Source: an uncultured Alphaproteobacteria bacterium | GTDB taxonomy: Bacteria; Pseudomonadota; Alphaproteobacteria; HIMB59; GCA-002718135 | DNA length: 23,988 nucleotides | Assembly (NCBI GenBank): GCA_902613275.1 | Contig: CACMGM010000011.1 | Span: 1-23,988, forward strand | Reading direction: 5' to 3' | In this document: positions 22,735 through 23,988 of the stretch, piece by piece | How positions within the stretch are numbered: position 1 is the stretch's first letter | How the letters are laid out: each line of letters opens with the position of its first letter | Notes under the pieces: model-generated | Database searches by the model: none | What the model saw: the letters and a program-made list of their open reading frames with translations, nothing else | What the model was told of the DNA's origin: nothing | Program-made: the position numbers and the translations under genes

Positions 22735-23988
22735 TCAAATTTTTAAATTAGACTTAGCTCTAGATTTGAGTTTTGCTGAACCCCTCCCAGACAAGCTTGG
22801 ATTTTTGATAAAAAAATTGTGAGAGGAAAACTTTTTCTCTTTGCTTGATATTTCTTTTTTCTGATAATTGCCATTACTTAACATTTGCCAAGAATTTGTA
22901 TTATCTGTCATACTGGCAATTAAGATCTGATTTAATATTTGTTCATGTACAGTTTCATTTTCAATAGGAATAAATGTTTCAACCCGCCTATCTAGATTTC
23001 TTTGCATTAAATCGGCAGAAGAAATAAACAAGATATTTTTTCTATGAGGGAATTTATGACCGTTATAAAAACAATATATTCTCGTATGTTCTAAAAAACG
23101 ACCAATTATACTTTTAACAACTATATTTTCTGATAGATTTCCTTTACCAGGTATCAGAGAGCAAATTCCTCTTATCAACAATTCAATTTTTACATTTTTT
23201 TGAGATGCTTTATAAAATTCATCAATAATTTGTTTATCAACAAGAGCATTACACTTACATACTATTCCAGATGGTTTATTTTTTCCAGCATTTGTAATTT
23301 CATTTCTAATTAGTTCATTTAATTTGTTTCTTGCAGTTATTGGAGAATATACTATTTTTTTTATTGTTGTTGGTTCTGAATAACTAGTTAAATAATTAAA
23401 CATTTTTGCCGCATCATTTGTTAATGTTTTATCAGAGGTAAAGTAAGATAAATCCATATAAATTTTTGCATTTTTTGGGTGATAATTACCTGTTCCATAA
23501 TGTGCGTAATTCATAACAGAATTCATTTGCTTCCTCGTTACAAGTGTAATTTTTGCATGAGTTTTCATATCAATATTGCCAAAAACAACTTGCGCCCCAG
23601 CTAATTCTAATTCTTTTGCCCATTTTAAGTTACGCTCTTCATCAAAACGTGCTTGCAGCTCTATAATGACAGTTACTAATTTCCCTTTTTGTGCTGCTCT
23701 AACTAAACTTGCTTCTATCGGCGAGTCATCAGTAGTTCGGTATAAAGTATGTTTTATTGATAAGACTTTTGGATCATCTGCGGCTTGATCAATAAACTGA
23801 GTCACTACTTCAAAAGATTCAAAGGGGTGATGAATAACAATATCTTTATTCGCTATTGCTTTAAAATAATCATTTTTAAAATCTTTAATTCTTTCAGGAA
23901 ATCGTACCTTAAATTTTGGAAAAAATAATTTTTTAAAATCTTTTAAAAAAATTGACTCTATACTCGAAAGATTAATGGGTATTGGAAG
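22735..23988 (-). CDS. ppk: Polyphosphate kinase, C-terminal part (truncated by window edge)
   Basis: 417 residues of the C-terminal catalytic region of PPK1; the frame stays open to the window edge, so the N-terminus lies outside. The GTG at 23805 is internal, since DIVIHHPFESF is encoded just upstream of it. Visible motifs are LYRTTDDSPI and ARFDEERN, the autophosphorylated His in MKTHAK (codon near 23558), the NLDRRVETFIPIE block near the second active-site His position, and the NPSLSGRG region near the end. It makes polyphosphate from ATP, or the reverse. The tail after NPSLSGRG is short and basic. It is transcribed toward agt, with the duplicated arsC spacer between. Confidence 0.93.
   Translation of the reverse strand, partial: LPIPINLSSIESIFLKDFKKLFFPKFKVRFPERIKDFKNDYFKAIANKDIVIHHPFESFEVVTQFIDQAADDPKVLSIKHTLYRTTDDSPIEASLVRAAQKGKLVTVIIELQARFDEERNLKWAKELELAGAQVVFGNIDMKTHAKITLVTRKQMNSVMNYAHYGTGNYHPKNAKIYMDLSYFTSDKTLTNDAAKMFNYLTSYSEPTTIKKIVYSPITARNKLNELIRNEITNAGKNKPSGIVCKCNALVDKQIIDEFYKASQKNVKIELLIRGICSLIPGKGNLSENIVVKSIIGRFLEHTRIYCFYNGHKFPHRKNILFISSADLMQRNLDRRVETFIPIENETVHEQILNQILIASMTDNTNSWQMLSNGNYQKKEISSKEKKFSSHNFFIKNPSLSGRGSAKLKSRAKSNLKI

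Noticed and set aside
23803..23805. GTG as start of the polyphosphate kinase gene
   Set aside because: Conserved PPK sequence continues upstream in the same frame to the window edge, so the codon is internal.

Overview
The window is an AT-rich, tightly packed piece of what looks like a marine alphaproteobacterial chromosome. The style (low GC, short spacers, many overlapping genes, periplasmic binding proteins, a PlcP/Agt lipid-remodelling pair and thioredoxin-type ArsC) fits SAR11 or the AEGEAN-169/HIMB59 type. That placement is inference from content; no marker gene is present. No tRNA, rRNA, CRISPR, phage or insertion sequence was seen.

Nearly every recognisable gene belongs to phosphorus scavenging. 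Positions 1-6.7 kb hold the 3' part of a phosphonoacetaldehyde dehydrogenase (phnY), an orphan UgpB-type binding protein with its own terminator, a three-gene set (MetE-core methyltransferase paralogue, phosphonoacetaldehyde reductase-like Fe-alcohol dehydrogenase, unknown SAM methyltransferase) and a convergent class III phosphodiesterase. Positions 6.8-9.9 kb hold a second binding protein and two permeases with no ATPase. Positions 9.9-13.5 kb hold two divergent units: phnW plus a ureidoglycolate-lyase-like cupin on the minus strand, and a PhnZ-like HD oxygenase, a tyrosine-phosphatase-fold protein, a small membrane protein and arsC on the plus strand. Positions 13.6-17.8 kb carry a complete ugpBAEC operon on the minus strand. 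Positions 18.0-22.5 kb carry a PlsC-type acyltransferase, a secreted acidic beta-helix protein, and plcP-agt. The window ends inside a polyphosphate kinase gene on the minus strand.

Read together: PhnW makes phosphonoacetaldehyde from 2-aminoethylphosphonate, the Fe-ADH may feed hydroxyethylphosphonate into the same intermediate, PhnY oxidises it to phosphonoacetate, and the PhnZ-like enzyme cleaves a hydroxyphosphonate. Ugp imports glycerol-3-phosphate or glycerophosphodiesters, PlcP-Agt swaps phospholipid for glycolipid, Ppk handles polyphosphate, and ArsC detoxifies the arsenate that enters through phosphate uptake. Several upstream regions carry 11-nt-phased repeats resembling Pho boxes.

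The most unusual structural signal is a recombination scar. The last 20 codons of arsC, the following spacer and its inverted repeat (13426-13628) recur at 22528-22731, where they abut the 3' end of ppk. A separate 45-nt fragment of the ppk 3' end lies at 20413-20457, after the beta-helix gene. The ugp/acyltransferase/beta-helix block is therefore bracketed by pieces of an arsC-ppk junction that survives intact further right. The best candidates for undescribed biochemistry are the MetE-core/Fe-ADH/methyltransferase set, the cupin paired with PhnW, and the PhnZ-phosphatase pair.
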